From DATFQE01 sp963733845 (GTDB taxonomy: Bacteria > Actinomycetota > Thermoleophilia > Gaiellales > Gaiellaceae), in contig CAVTEM010000007.1 of NCBI GenBank assembly GCA_963733845.1, positions 620,001-684,000 of the forward strand: 64,000 nucleotides of DNA. The letters are read 5' to 3'. Below are positions 26,529-38,099 of this stretch, piece by piece. The stretch's first letter is position 1; every line of letters starts with the position of its first letter. The notes below the pieces were generated by a model, which did no database searches, was not told where the DNA came from, and saw only the letters and a list, made by a program, of their open reading frames with translations. A program made the translations under genes and the position numbers.

Positions 26529-26933
26529 CTAGCCGCAGCCCGAGCCGCACGGAGGCGCGCCGGCCTCCGGCTCTGCGCCCTCCTCCACCTGGAAGGAGTG
26601 CCCGCAGCCGCACGCGGCGGTGACGTTCGGGTTGTTGATCGCGAAGCCGGCCTGGAGGCCGTCGAGGAAGTCGATCTCCGTGCCCTGGAGGTAGGGCGCG
26701 CTGTAGGGGTCGACGACGATCGGGACGCCGTGGACGGACAACTCGTGGTCGCCCTCCTGAGGCCCGCGGTCGAAGCCGAGCGCGTACTCGAAGCCGCTGC
26801 AGCCGCCGCCCTGGACGGCGATGCGCAACACGCCGGCCTCGCCCTCAGGCTCCTCGGCCAGAAGGTCGCGGATCTTTTCTGCCGCCCGCTCGGTGAGCGT
26901 GACGACCTCGACTGGGCGCTCGATGATCTCCAC
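26529..26933 (-). CDS. IscA/ErpA-type iron-sulfur cluster carrier
   Basis: A 134-residue HesB-fold A-type carrier that delivers Fe-S clusters to apoproteins. The three invariant cysteines are present: GGGCSGFEYAL and the C-terminal ACGCGHSF. An unusual extra tail, PPCGSGCG, adds two more cysteines. GTG 26933 is preferred; the frame stays open to 26975. It is divergent from nuoA, so it sits next to a nine-cluster enzyme that would be its largest client. IscA and ErpA cannot be separated here. Confidence 0.9.
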   Translation of the reverse strand: MEIIERPVEVVTLTERAAEKIRDLLAEEPEGEAGVLRIAVQGGGCSGFEYALGFDRGPQEGDHELSVHGVPIVVDPYSAPYLQGTEIDFLDGLQAGFAINNPNVTAACGCGHSFQVEEGAEPEAGAPPCGSGCG

Positions 26934-27070
26934 GGGCTCATCGTAGCAACGTGCTCCGCCGTTACCAGCCTGCACTTTGTAACAGTCGACTCACGCTTCG
27001 TTGAGCCGTTTTCTACCCCGCTCGTAGCGGAACGTGAAGGTGCTAAGTTGCCGCGCGAAGAGGAGGTGGG

Positions 27071-27433
27071 ATGCTCGACAACTGGCTGCCGTTCCTGATC
27101 TTCGGGACCTTCGCTCTCCTGATCCCCGCCTCGATGGTGCTGATGTCGTTCGCATTTGCGACCAGGCCCAGCCGCCGGAACCGCGCGCGCATGCTGCCGT
27201 TCGAGTCGGGCGTCTCGACCGGGCCGCCCGTCGCGCAGCGCTTCACCGTCAGCTTCTACCTCACGGCGATGCTCTTCATCGTCTTCGACATCGAGATCGT
27301 CTTCCTGTACCCGCTCGCGGTCGTGCTCGAGGACCTGGGCTGGTTCGCCTTCTGGGAGCTCTCGTTCTTCATCGCGATCCTGGCAGTTGCCTTCGTCTAC
27401 ATCTGGCGGAAGGGAGCACTCGAATGGCGTTAG
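27071..27433 (+). CDS. nuoA: NADH-quinone oxidoreductase subunit A
   Basis: The first gene of the complex I operon. 120 residues with three membrane helices; a typical PFESGVSTGPPVAQRFTVSF loop and FDIEIVFLYPLAV helix. An excellent ribosome site, AGGAGGTGGG, directly precedes ATG 27071. The 137 bases upstream, shared with the IscA-like gene, should hold the operon promoter, but no confident -35/-10 pair was seen. Confidence 0.96.
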   Translation: MLDNWLPFLIFGTFALLIPASMVLMSFAFATRPSRRNRARMLPFESGVSTGPPVAQRFTVSFYLTAMLFIVFDIEIVFLYPLAVVLEDLGWFAFWELSFFIAILAVAFVYIWRKGALEWR

Positions 27434-27451
27434 GATATATGAGGCCCCGTC

Positions 27452-28051
27452 ATGAGCCCAGCTCCAGGCAAACCGCCGAAGCGGCTGGCCGACTTCGGGC
27501 TCAACACCGAGCGCATCCAGATGCGAGACAAGGGCCCGAGCGTGTTCGAACGCGAGCTCGGGCCGGACGAGCTCGAGGACAAGCTGATGCTGACCACGCT
27601 CGCCAAGGCAGTCGCGTGGTCGCAGTCCAAGTCGATCTGGCCGGACACCTTCGGGCTCGCCTGCTGCGCGATCGAGATGATGTCGATCGTCTCGTCGCGC
27701 TACGACATCGCGCGCTTCGGAATGGAGGCGTTCCGCTCCTCGCCCCGCCAGGCCGACCTGCTGATCGTCTCCGGCCGCGTCTCGCACAAGATGAGCGCCC
27801 CGATCCGCCAGATCTACGACCAGATGCTCGAGCCGAAGTGGGTGATCGCGATGGGCGCCTGCGCCAGCTCCGGCGGGATGTTCAACAACTACGCGATCCT
27901 CCAGGGTGTCGACAAGATCCTGCCGGTCGACGTGCACGTCCCGGGGTGCCCGCCGCGGCCCGAGGCGCTGATCGAGGGGATCATCCGCCTGCACGAGAAG
28001 GTGCAGGCCGGCGTCCCGCCCGCCTATGAGATTCGCGGGGTCGCGTCCTGA
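27452..28051 (+). CDS. nuoB: NADH-quinone oxidoreductase subunit B
   Basis: A 199-residue peripheral subunit carrying the terminal cluster N2, which reduces quinone. The four ligands lie in FGLACCAIEMM (adjacent Cys pair), MGACASSGGMF and VPGCPPRPEALIEGI. ATG 27452 lies 18 bases after nuoA. Confidence 0.97.
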   Translation: MSPAPGKPPKRLADFGLNTERIQMRDKGPSVFERELGPDELEDKLMLTTLAKAVAWSQSKSIWPDTFGLACCAIEMMSIVSSRYDIARFGMEAFRSSPRQADLLIVSGRVSHKMSAPIRQIYDQMLEPKWVIAMGACASSGGMFNNYAILQGVDKILPVDVHVPGCPPRPEALIEGIIRLHEKVQAGVPPAYEIRGVAS

Positions 28052-28077
28052 GCCCTTACGAACGCGTCCCCGGGCTG

Positions 28078-28596
28078 GTGGAGACGAAGGTCTCGTTCCG
28101 GGAGACGACGCTCGTCGTGGATCCCGCCCGCCTGGTCGAGGCCTGCACGCACCTTCGTGACGACGAGGGGTTCAACTTCCTCTCGGACGTGACGCCCGTC
28201 GACTACCTGGGCTGGGGCGAGGTGGGCGTCTCCGGGTACTACGGGACGCCCGCCGGCCGCAACCTCAACGAGCCGATGACCCAGGGCTACGGCGTCAGCC
28301 CGGAGCCGAGGCCGAAGCGCTTCGCGGTCAACTACCACCTGCTCGCCCTCGGGCCGGAGCCGCGCCGCGTCCGGGTTCAGGTCTGGCTCGACGACGGCGA
28401 GTCCGTCGAGACGGTCGTCGGAGTCTGGCCCACCGCCGACTGGCACGAGCGCGAGGCCTGGGACATGATGGGCATCCGCTTCGACGGCCACCCCAACCTC
28501 GTCCGGATCCTGATGGACGAGGACTGGGAGGGGCACCCGCTCCGGAAGGACTACCCGATCGGCGGCGAGCCCGTCCGTTTCTCCGGGGAGGAGTGA
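28078..28596 (+). CDS. nuoC: NADH-quinone oxidoreductase subunit C
   Basis: A 172-residue 30-kDa-type subunit that links NuoB and NuoD near the quinone site. WHEREAWDMMGIRFDGHPNL and LRKDYPIGGEP are the family signature. GTG 28078 is the first usable start, though the frame is open back to the nuoB stop. It overlaps nuoD by one base. Confidence 0.95.
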   Translation: METKVSFRETTLVVDPARLVEACTHLRDDEGFNFLSDVTPVDYLGWGEVGVSGYYGTPAGRNLNEPMTQGYGVSPEPRPKRFAVNYHLLALGPEPRRVRVQVWLDDGESVETVVGVWPTADWHEREAWDMMGIRFDGHPNLVRILMDEDWEGHPLRKDYPIGGEPVRFSGEE

Positions 28597-29864
28597 TGGC
28601 GACCGTCGCCCCCAGGAAGATCTACGAGGGCTCGCGCATCCCCTCGCCGATCCCGACCGCCCTGCAAGTGCCTCCGGAGATCGCCGCGACCGGCGACGTC
28701 CTCCAGGTCAACTTCGGCCCGAACCACCCCTCGACGCACGGCGTCCTGCGGCTCGTCGTCGACCTGAACGGCGAGACGGTCGTCGGCATCCGCGCCGTCG
28801 TCGGCTACCTGCACACCGGCTTCGAGAAGACGATGGAGCACAAGACGTGGTGGAAGTGCATCCCCTACGGGCCGCGGATCGACTACGTCTCGTTCCAGAA
28901 CAACGAGCTCGTGTTCGTCCTGGCCGTCGAGCAGCTGCTCGACCTCGAGGTCCCGGAGAAGGCGAAGTGGATGCGGACGCTCCTCTGCGAGCTCAACCGG
29001 ATCCACTCGCACCTGATCTGGCTCGGGACCTCCGCGCTCGAGATCGGCGCGATCTCGATGTTCTGGTACGCGTTCCGCGAGCGCGAGCCGCTGCTCGACC
29101 TGTTCGAGCTCGTCGCCGGCGGCCGCATGCACACGCGCTACTTCCAGGTCGGCGGCCTGGCGGAGGACATCCCGGTCGGCTTCTACCCCGAATGCCGGCG
29201 CTACATCGAGAACTTCCCCAAGTCGATGGCGGACTACGAGGCGATGCTCTCGCGCAACGAGATCTGGCTCGAGCGCACAGTCGGGATCGGGCTTCTCTCG
29301 ACCGACGACGCGCTCGCGCTCGGCCAGTCCGGGCCGGTGCTGCGCGCCTCGGGCGTGGACTGGGATCTCAGGCGCGACCAGCCGTACCTCGCGTACGGCG
29401 ACGTCGATTTCCGCGTGCCGGTGTACCCGAACGGCGACACCTACGACCGCTACCGCGTGCACATGGACGAGATGCGGGAGTCGATCCGGATCGTCGACCA
29501 GTGCCTCGACCGGCTGGAGCGGATGGAGGGCGAGCCCTGGATCGTGGACGACCGCAAGGTCGTCCTGCCGCCCCGGCACGAGCTGCACACCTCGATGGAG
29601 TCGCTGATCCACCACTTCAAGCTCGTGACCGAGGGCTTCCGCGTCCCTGAAGGCGAGATCTACACGACGATCGAGTCGCCCCGCGGCGAGCTCGGCTGCT
29701 ACGTCGTCTCCGACGGTGGGCCGAAGCCGTGGCGGGTCAAGTTCCGCGCGCCCTCGTTCGTCGCGCTCGAGGCGACCGCAACCTGCATGCACGACGCGCT
29801 GATCGCCGACATGGTCGCGATCGTCGGCTCGCTCGACGGCGTGATGGGGGAGGTCGACCGGTGA
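28596..29864 (+). CDS. nuoD: NADH-quinone oxidoreductase subunit D
   Basis: A 49-kDa-type quinone-site subunit of 422 residues, not fused to NuoC. NFGPNHPSTHGVLRLVVDL, with the quinone-site His, and GYLHTGFEKTMEHKTW are diagnostic; ESPRGELGCYVVSDG and the C-terminal GSLDGVMGEVDR also match. ATG 28596 overlaps the nuoC stop (TGATG) with GGGGAGGAG upstream; a GTG three bases earlier is a less likely start. Confidence 0.97.
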   Translation: MATVAPRKIYEGSRIPSPIPTALQVPPEIAATGDVLQVNFGPNHPSTHGVLRLVVDLNGETVVGIRAVVGYLHTGFEKTMEHKTWWKCIPYGPRIDYVSFQNNELVFVLAVEQLLDLEVPEKAKWMRTLLCELNRIHSHLIWLGTSALEIGAISMFWYAFREREPLLDLFELVAGGRMHTRYFQVGGLAEDIPVGFYPECRRYIENFPKSMADYEAMLSRNEIWLERTVGIGLLSTDDALALGQSGPVLRASGVDWDLRRDQPYLAYGDVDFRVPVYPNGDTYDRYRVHMDEMRESIRIVDQCLDRLERMEGEPWIVDDRKVVLPPRHELHTSMESLIHHFKLVTEGFRVPEGEIYTTIESPRGELGCYVVSDGGPKPWRVKFRAPSFVALEATATCMHDALIADMVAIVGSLDGVMGEVDR

Positions 29865-30326
29865 AAGCGACGCCGTTCCAGAAGCGGGTCAACGAGCTCC
29901 GGGGCGAGTACCCGGATCCCCGCTCGGCCGTGTTGCCGGCGCTCCGGCTCGCCCAGGAGAACCACGGCGGCTGGCTGCCGCCCGAGGCGTTCCGCGAGGT
30001 CGCGGACGCACTCGACGTGACGCCCGCGTACTGCAAGGCGGTCGCGTCCTTCTACGACATGTTCCACCTGGCTCCGGTGGGCAAGCACCTGGTCGAGGTC
30101 TGCACGAACGTCTCCTGCGCCCTCGTCGGGGCGCAGGGCGTGCTCGAGGCGTTCGAGCGCGAGCTCGGCGTGCGGGCGGGCGAGACCACGGATGACAACG
30201 AGGTCACGTTGCGCGCGGTGGAGTGCTTCGGCGGCTGCGGCTGGGGCACGGTCGTCTCCATCGATCACCGCTACCGCGAGCCGGTGCGGCCGGAGGACGT
30301 CCCCTCGATCATCACGGAGGTGCGCG

Positions 30327-30334
<8 letters not shown>
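29861..30334 (+). CDS. nuoE: NADH-quinone oxidoreductase subunit E
   Basis: A 157-residue thioredoxin-like [2Fe-2S] subunit of the NADH module (cluster N1a). The ligands are in VCTNVSCALVG and ECFGGCGWGTV. GTG 29861 overlaps the nuoD stop (GTGA), a translational coupling used repeatedly in this operon. Confidence 0.95.
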
Positions 30335-31636
<1,302 letters not shown>

Positions 31637-31640
<4 letters not shown>

Positions 31641-33871
31641 GCGCGAACGGACAGCCCGAGCTGGTCTCGGTCACGATCGACGGCCGGGAGGTCGAGGTCC
31701 GCAAGGGCACCGGCCTCGTGGAGACCGCGGCCGCGGCCGGGATCGAGATCCCGGTCTTCTGCTACGAGCCGCGGCTCGGGCCCGCGGTCGGCGCGTGCCG
31801 CATGTGCCTCGTCGAGGTCGAGGGCATGCCCAAGCTCCAGGCGGGCTGCACGCTGACCGCGCAGGACGGCCTGGTCGTGCGCACCGCGCAAACGAGCGCA
31901 GAGGCGGCCGAGGGCCAGGACGCGACGCTCGAGTTCATCCTCGTCAACCACCCGCTGGACTGCCCGGTGTGCGACAAGGGCGGCGAGTGCCCGCTGCAGG
32001 ACCTGACGTTCCGCTTCGGGCCACCGAATACGCGCATGACCTTCCCCAAGCGGACCTTCGAGAAGCCGATCCCGATCAGCCCGTTGATCGCGCTCGACCG
32101 CGAGCGCTGCATCCTCTGCTACCGCTGCACGCGCTTCTCCGAGGGCGTGTCCGAGGACGGGCAGCTCGTCGCCGAGAACCGCGGCGCGGCGTCGATCATC
32201 ACGACCTTCGAGGACGAGCCCTACCGGGCACCGTTCAGCGGCAACGTGATCGAGCTCTGCCCGGTCGGCGCTCTGACCTCCACGCAGTACCGCTTCCAGG
32301 CGCGGCCGTGGGAGATCCAGAACGTGCCGACCGTGTGCGGTCTCTGCCCGGTGGGCTGCAACATCGACGCCACCACGCGCGAGGGCAAGGTCAAGCGGAT
32401 CATGTCGCGCAACCACCCCGACGTGGACGAGGGCTGGCTCTGCGACAAGGGCCGCTCCACCTTCCCGTCGCTGCAGGCCGAGGACCGCATCGTCGACCCC
32501 CTGCGCCGGTCGGGCCCGCGCCGGCTCGTCCCGGTCGGCTGGGAGGAGGCGCTCGACGAGGCCGAGGCGCTCCTCCGCGGTGCGGAGGGCCGGATCGTGA
32601 CCGCGCTGTCGGGCTCCGAGACGGTCGAGCTGGCGTTCGCGCTCGGACGGCTGCTGCGCGTCGGCCTCGGCGCTCACTCGGCCGTGCTCCCCGAGGAGAC
32701 GAGCCCCGCCCTGGACGCCTTCCGCGCTCCGCTGTCAGCGATCCGCGACGCCGAGCTCGTCGTCGTGATCGGCGACGACCCCGTCGTCGAGCGCGCCCCG
32801 ATCGTCGACCTCTGGATCCGCGCCGCCCGCCGGGCCGGAGCGGACGTCCAGGTGATCGGGCCTCACGGCGACGTCCCGGCGGAGCCCGGCACCGGCGCCG
32901 CCGCATGCAAGGCCCTGGCGACGAAATCGAGCGAGCTGGGCAAGCGGCTACGGAAGTCGGACCGCGCCGTGCTGATCTGGTCCGGACCCGGTGGTCAGGG
33001 CGGCGCCCACATCGCCGCGCTGGCAGGCAAGCGCGACTTCGCGGACAAACCCGGGTGCGCCGCCTTCCACCTGCCGGCGACGCCGAACGGACGCGGGGTC
33101 GCCGACGCGTGGGCGGCCGCAGCGGACGGCGAGGAGTCGAACCCGGAGCCGATCGGCCTGCTGATCGTGTCCGGCGACGAGGCGGCGGCCGACCCCAACG
33201 TCCGCGCGCTCGCACAGGGGGCGGAAAAGGTGCTCGCGATCGGGATGTTCCGGCAGCCGCTCCGCGGCTGGACCGACCTCGTCCTCCCCGGGACGAGCTA
33301 CCTCGAGCGCGACGGCACGATGCTCAATCTCGAGGGCAGGCTCCAGCGGCTGCGCCGCGCGGTGATCCCACCCTGCCCCGACGAGCTCGCCTGGCTCTCA
33401 CGCCTGGCCGAGCGCTTCGGCGTCGAGCTCTCGCCGCATCCCTCCGCGGTCTTCGCCGAGCTCTCGCAGATCTGTTACGACGGGCTCGAGTACGGCCGCG
33501 TCGGCGACCGGGCACCGCTCCCGCCCCGAGCTGCCGTGAGCAAGGAGGAGCCCGTCCGCAAGGAGCCGAAGCCGCCGCGGCTCACCAGCAAGGGCCTGAA
33601 GCTCGTCGCCTACCGGCCGCTCTTCTCGGGCCCGGAGGTCGAACGGGTCCCCGAGCTGCAGTTCCAGCGGCCCGGCGCGGAGGTGGAGCTCTCGGCCGAC
33701 GACGCCGACCGGCGCGGGATCGTCACCGGCGACCCGGTGGACGTCACCTCGAACGGGACCTCGCTCAAGCTCAGGGCCCGGGTGAACAAGCGCCTGCTCA
33801 AGGGCGTCGTCCGCATCCCGCTCGACTACGCGTATGACCTCTCGAACCGGGTCGAGGTCAGGAAACCTTGA
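31637..33871 (+). CDS. nuoG: NADH-quinone oxidoreductase subunit G
   Basis: A 744-residue chain of Fe-S clusters. [2Fe-2S] ligands: CYEPRLGPAVGACRMC with a later Cys in AGCTL. His/Cys N5-type: HPLDCPVCDKGGECPL. Two further [4Fe-4S] sites: RCILCYRCTRFSEGV and CGLCPVGCNI. The C-terminal half is a degenerate molybdopterin-oxidoreductase fold ending with TGDPVDVTSNG. TTG 31637 overlaps the nuoF stop (TTGA) with GAGGT upstream; no ATG or GTG fits better. Confidence 0.95.
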
Positions 33872-33881
33872 GGGCCGCCTG

Positions 33882-34868
33882 ATGGAACCCTGGTGGATCT
33901 CCCTCCCGAAGGCGTTCCTGATCATCAACGTCGTCCTGCTGATGTTCGCCTACCTGACGTGGGTGGAGCGGAAGGTGATCGGGCGGATGCAACGCCGCTA
34001 CGGGCCGAACCGCGCGGGGCCGTTCGGGCTGCTCCAACCGATCGCCGACCTCGTGAAGCTGATCCGCAAGGAGAGCTTCGTCCCCACCCACGGGATCGAC
34101 GTGCTCTACATCGGCGCGCCCGTCCTGTCGGCGTTCACGGCCCTGCTGGCGTTCGCGGTGATCCCGTTCGGTCCCGGCTGGGAGGTGGGCGGTTACCAGA
34201 TCGACGGCTACATCGCCAACGTCTCGATCTCGCTGATGCTGCTGTTCGCGCTCGGCTCGGTCGGGATCTACGGCTTCATCGTCGGGGGTTGGGCGTCCGA
34301 GTCGAAGTACTCGCTGCTCGGGTCGATGCGGACCTGCGCGCAGCTCGTCTCGTACGAGGTCTCGCTCGCCCTGTCGGTGCTCGGGATCGTGATCATGGCC
34401 GGCTCGCTGTCGCTCGTCGACATCGTCTCCACGCAGTCCGGCAACTGGTGGTACGTCGTCCCGCAGGCAGTCGGCTTCGTCGTCTTCCTGATCGCGGGGA
34501 CAGCCGAGACCAACCGGGCCCCGTTCGACCTCCCCGAAGCCGAGACCGAGCTCGTGGCCGGCTACCACACCGAGTACAGCGGCATGCGCTGGGGTCTCTT
34601 CCAGATGGCGGAGTACGTCAACTTGATCCTGCTCTCGGCGCTGGCGACGACGCTATTCCTCGGCGGGTGGCACGGGCCGTGGGACGAGTGGCTGGGACCC
34701 GTGTGGTTCCTGCTCAAGGTCAGCGTGATGATCTTCCTCTTCATCTGGCTCCGGACGACGCTGCCGCGCCTGCGCTACGACCAGCTGATGCGCTTCGGCT
34801 GGAAGGTGCTGCTTCCGGTCGCGACGGTGAACGCGGTCGTCACGGCGGCCCTGGTGGTGGCGCTTTAG
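33882..34868 (+). CDS. nuoH: NADH-quinone oxidoreductase subunit H
   Basis: A 328-residue membrane subunit forming the quinone chamber. Eight helices; the motifs WVERKVIGRMQRRYGPNRAG, the matrix loop ETNRAPFDLPEAETELVAGY and HTEYSGMRWGLF are highly conserved. ATG 33882 gives the standard N-terminus. Confidence 0.97.
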   Translation: MEPWWISLPKAFLIINVVLLMFAYLTWVERKVIGRMQRRYGPNRAGPFGLLQPIADLVKLIRKESFVPTHGIDVLYIGAPVLSAFTALLAFAVIPFGPGWEVGGYQIDGYIANVSISLMLLFALGSVGIYGFIVGGWASESKYSLLGSMRTCAQLVSYEVSLALSVLGIVIMAGSLSLVDIVSTQSGNWWYVVPQAVGFVVFLIAGTAETNRAPFDLPEAETELVAGYHTEYSGMRWGLFQMAEYVNLILLSALATTLFLGGWHGPWDEWLGPVWFLLKVSVMIFLFIWLRTTLPRLRYDQLMRFGWKVLLPVATVNAVVTAALVVAL

Positions 34869-35365
34869 ATGGCACAGCCGCTCGGGAGCCTGAAGGGCTT
34901 CGGCGTCACGCTGAAGCAGGTCTTCAAGAAGCCGATCACGCAGCAGTACCCGGAGTACAAGCGCCCGCTGTACCCGCGCTTCCGCGGCCGTCACCGGCTC
35001 TGGCGGTTCGAGAACGGGCTGGAGAAGTGCGTCGGCTGCTCGCTCTGCGCTGCCGCCTGCCCGGCCGACTGTATCCGGGTCGTCCCGGCGGAGAACACGC
35101 CCGACAACCGCGTTTCCGCCGGCGAGCGCTACGCGCGCATCTACGAGATCAACCTCAGCCGCTGCATCTTCTGCGGCTACTGCGAGCTGGCCTGCCCCTT
35201 CGACGCGATCACGCTCGAGCAGGAGTTCGAGATCTCGGAATACTCGCGCGACGACCTCATCTACACGAAGGACATGCTCCTGGCCGAGCCGGTCAAGCGC
35301 GTCCCGATCGCCGATCCCGAACCTCTACGACACGCCGGTGCCGGCGTACAAGGCGACGCGCGTAG
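34869..35365 (+). CDS. nuoI: NADH-quinone oxidoreductase subunit I, frame break near 3' end
   Basis: An amphipathic subunit with clusters N6a and N6b: CVGCSLCAAACPADC and CIFCGYCELACPFDA. Up to VPIADP the frame is clean. After about 35317 the expected tail (NLYDTPVPAYKATR) lies in a shifted frame, and a TAG at 35363-35365 overlaps the nuoJ ATG as would be normal. The unshifted frame instead runs on into nuoJ. One or two single-base errors between 35315 and 35362 explain this. Confidence 0.9.
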
Positions 35366-35908
35366 ATGGGCGAATTCCTCGTCTGGGTGGTCTGGACCCT
35401 GGCGGCGTTCGCGTGCCTCGGCTCCGGGATCGCCGTCGTCACCTTCACGAACCCGTTCTACTCGGCGCTCGCGCTGATCGGGAACCTCGCCTCGCTGGCG
35501 GTGCTCTACCTGCTGCTCTCGGCCGAGTTCGTCGCCGCCGCGCAGGTGCTCGTCTACGCGGGCGCGGTGATGGTGATGTTCCTCTTCGTGATCGCCTACG
35601 TCGGGCGGCGCTCCGACACGGTCTGGACGGGCGGGCCGAGCTGGCAGCTGGTGGGAGGGGTGCTGGCCGGTGGGGCGATCCTCGTGGAGGTGATCATCGC
35701 GATCGGCCTCGGCGCCAGCGGCCGGCTCCGCGACGAGGCCGAGATCGACTCCGCCTTCGGCTCGCCGGCGGAGATCGGACGCCTGTTCCTGACCGACCAC
35801 CTGCTCGCCTTCGAGATCACCTCGATCGTGCTGCTGGTGGCGGCCGTGGGCGGCGTCGTGCTGGGCGGCCAGAGCCGGCGCTTGGCGGAGCAGGAGCTCG
35901 AGCCATGA
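35366..35908 (+). CDS. nuoJ: NADH-quinone oxidoreductase subunit J
   Basis: A 180-residue five-helix membrane subunit. FTNPFYSALALIGNLASLAV and VYAGAVMVMFLFVIAYVG (the pi-bulge helix) are typical. It overlaps nuoK by four bases (ATGA). Confidence 0.95.
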   Translation: MGEFLVWVVWTLAAFACLGSGIAVVTFTNPFYSALALIGNLASLAVLYLLLSAEFVAAAQVLVYAGAVMVMFLFVIAYVGRRSDTVWTGGPSWQLVGGVLAGGAILVEVIIAIGLGASGRLRDEAEIDSAFGSPAEIGRLFLTDHLLAFEITSIVLLVAAVGGVVLGGQSRRLAEQELEP

Positions 35909-36213
35909 TGGGTCCGGAAATTCCGCTCTACCTGACGGTGGCGAGCTTCCTCTTCGCCACCGGAGCGCTCGGCGTCCTGCTGCGACGGAACCCGTTGATC
36001 GTCCTGCTCTCGCTCGAGATCATGCTGAACGGCGCCAACCTGGCCTTCATCGCCTTCGCGCGCCGGCTCGGCGACGCGGACGGCCAGATCTTCGCCGTCG
36101 CGGTCATGGCCGTCGCCGCCTCCGAGGTCGTCGTCGGCCTCGGCCTGGTCGTCGCGCTGCACCGCCGCGACCTCGAGCTCGACGTCGACCGGCTCTCGAC
36201 GCTGAGGGGCTGA
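35905..36213 (+). CDS. nuoK: NADH-quinone oxidoreductase subunit K
   Basis: A 102-residue three-helix subunit. LLRRNPLIVLLSLEIMLNGA carries the conserved membrane Glu, and a second Glu lies in AVAASEVVVGLGLVVAL. ATG 35905 overlaps the nuoJ stop; a second ATG follows at 35908. Confidence 0.96.
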   Translation: MMGPEIPLYLTVASFLFATGALGVLLRRNPLIVLLSLEIMLNGANLAFIAFARRLGDADGQIFAVAVMAVAASEVVVGLGLVVALHRRDLELDVDRLSTLRG

Positions 36214-36214
36214 G

Positions 36215-38098
36215 GTGGAAGCCGCCGCCTGGGTGTGCCTGTGCTCCCCGCTGGCCGGCGCGCTGCTGATCACACTGGCCGGCACCCGCATCTCGCGTCG
36301 CATGGCGGGCTACATCTCGACGCTGTCGGTCGCCGTCTCGTTCGTCGCCTCCGTCGTGGCCTTCTTCGCGCTCCACAGCCGAGCCGAGGAGGACCGCGTG
36401 GTCGTGTCCGAGGCCTGGACCTGGCTGGCGGCCGGCGACTTCCGCGTCCCGCTCGACGTGCTGATCGACCCGCTCAGCGTCTTCATGATGCTGGTCGTCT
36501 CCGGCGTCGGCGCCCTGATCGTCGCCTACTCGATCGGCTACATGGACGGCGAGGACGAGGAGCGCCGCTACTTCGCCTACATGGCGCTGTTCGTCTTCTC
36601 GATGCTGATGCTCGTCCAGTCGGCGAACTTCGTGCTGCTGCTCGTCGGCTGGGGTCTCGTCGGCCTCTCCTCCTACCTGCTGATCGGCTTCCACCACGAG
36701 CGGCCGAGCGCGGTCGCCGCGGCCAAGAAGGCGTTCATCATGAACGCGGTCGGCGACGCCACCATGGCGCTCGCGATCTTCCTGCTCTTCTGGCAGGGAG
36801 CGCCGCTCGCTCTCTCGGGCTTCGAGTACGCCGAGGGCACCTCGCAGACCGTGATGACACTGGTCGCGCTGGGGATGCTCGGCGGCGCGGTCGCCAAGTC
36901 GGCCCAGATCCCGCTGCACACGTGGCTGCCCGACGCGATGGAGGGCCCGACCCCGGTCAGCGCGCTCATCCACGCCGCCACGATGGTGACCGCGGGCGTC
37001 TACATGCTCGTCCGCCTGCATCCGATCTTCGAGGCCGCACCGGAGGTGCAGGACCTCGCCGCCGGGATCGGCGCGGTGACGCTGCTCGTGGCCGGGCTGA
37101 TCGCGCTCGTGCAGACGGACATCAAGCGCGTGATCGCGTACTCGACGATGTCCCAGATCGGCTACATGTTCCTCGGCGCCGGGCTGGGCGCCTACGTCAG
37201 CGGGATGTTCCACCTGATGACGCACGCCTTCTTCAAGGCGTTGCTCTTCCTGGCGGCCGGCATCGTCATCCACGCGGTCGCCGGCGAGCAGGACATGCGC
37301 AACATGGGCGGGCTGCGCCGTTTCCTTCCGCGGACACGCTTCATGTTCCTGATCGGAGCGCTGGCACTGGTCGGGATGCCGCCACTCTCCGGCTTCTGGT
37401 CGAAGGACGCGATCCTCGCCTCCGCGCTAGCCGACGGGTGGTACGGCCGGCTGCTCCTCGTCGCCGGCCTGGCCGGGGTGTTCCTGACCGGCCTCTACAC
37501 GTTCCGGATGTTCTTCATCGTCTTCGAGGGAGACGTCTCGCCGTATGCCCGCGAGCACGTCCACACACCCGAGCACGGCGAGGGGCCGTTCTCGATGACC
37601 TCGACCGTGGCGGTCCTCACCGTCCTCGCGGCGGTAGGCGGCCTGATCCAGATCCCGGGGGCGTGGGAACTTCTGAGCGACTGGCTCGACCCGGTCGCCG
37701 AGCCGCTCGTCGAACCGAGCGTGCTGCAGGACTACGTGACGTCGGCGGTCTCGGTGGCGATCGGGCTCGCGGGCATCGGCGTCGCCTGGGCGATCTACGG
37801 CACACATCGCCTGCGCATCCCGAAAGCCCCGTTCTTCCGTGACCTGTTCGAGCACAAGTTCTACTTCGACGAGGCCTACGACTGGGGCTTCTACAAGCCG
37901 GCCGCGGCGACCGCACGCGGCTGGTCGCGCTTCATCGAGCGGCCGGTGATCGCCGGCTCGATCGACGTCCTCGCCGGGGGCACCCGCCGCGCCGGCGGCA
38001 CGGTCAGCCACACCCAGACCGGCCTGGTGCGCAGCTACGTGCTCGCGGTCGCTTTCGGCGTCGCCGTCCTCGTCCTCGTCTTCCTGTCGGTGAGGTGA
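36215..38098 (+). CDS. nuoL: NADH-quinone oxidoreductase subunit L
   Basis: A 627-residue antiporter-like subunit, the distal proton pump. Family features: VGWGLVGLSSYLLIGFHHER, KSAQIPLHTWLPDAMEGPTP with its Lys, VSALIHAATMVTAGVYML, and the long C-terminal lateral helix region. GTG 36215 lies one base after the nuoK stop. Confidence 0.97.
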   Translation: MEAAAWVCLCSPLAGALLITLAGTRISRRMAGYISTLSVAVSFVASVVAFFALHSRAEEDRVVVSEAWTWLAAGDFRVPLDVLIDPLSVFMMLVVSGVGALIVAYSIGYMDGEDEERRYFAYMALFVFSMLMLVQSANFVLLLVGWGLVGLSSYLLIGFHHERPSAVAAAKKAFIMNAVGDATMALAIFLLFWQGAPLALSGFEYAEGTSQTVMTLVALGMLGGAVAKSAQIPLHTWLPDAMEGPTPVSALIHAATMVTAGVYMLVRLHPIFEAAPEVQDLAAGIGAVTLLVAGLIALVQTDIKRVIAYSTMSQIGYMFLGAGLGAYVSGMFHLMTHAFFKALLFLAAGIVIHAVAGEQDMRNMGGLRRFLPRTRFMFLIGALALVGMPPLSGFWSKDAILASALADGWYGRLLLVAGLAGVFLTGLYTFRMFFIVFEGDVSPYAREHVHTPEHGEGPFSMTSTVAVLTVLAAVGGLIQIPGAWELLSDWLDPVAEPLVEPSVLQDYVTSAVSVAIGLAGIGVAWAIYGTHRLRIPKAPFFRDLFEHKFYFDEAYDWGFYKPAAATARGWSRFIERPVIAGSIDVLAGGTRRAGGTVSHTQTGLVRSYVLAVAFGVAVLVLVFLSVR

Positions 38099-38099
38099 G

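Noticed and set aside
26961..26985. Half-sites of the fumC palindrome (GTTAC and GTAACAG) before nuoA, and TTGTTACAAAG near 1366
   Set aside because: Isolated half-sites without symmetry; too little to claim the same regulator.
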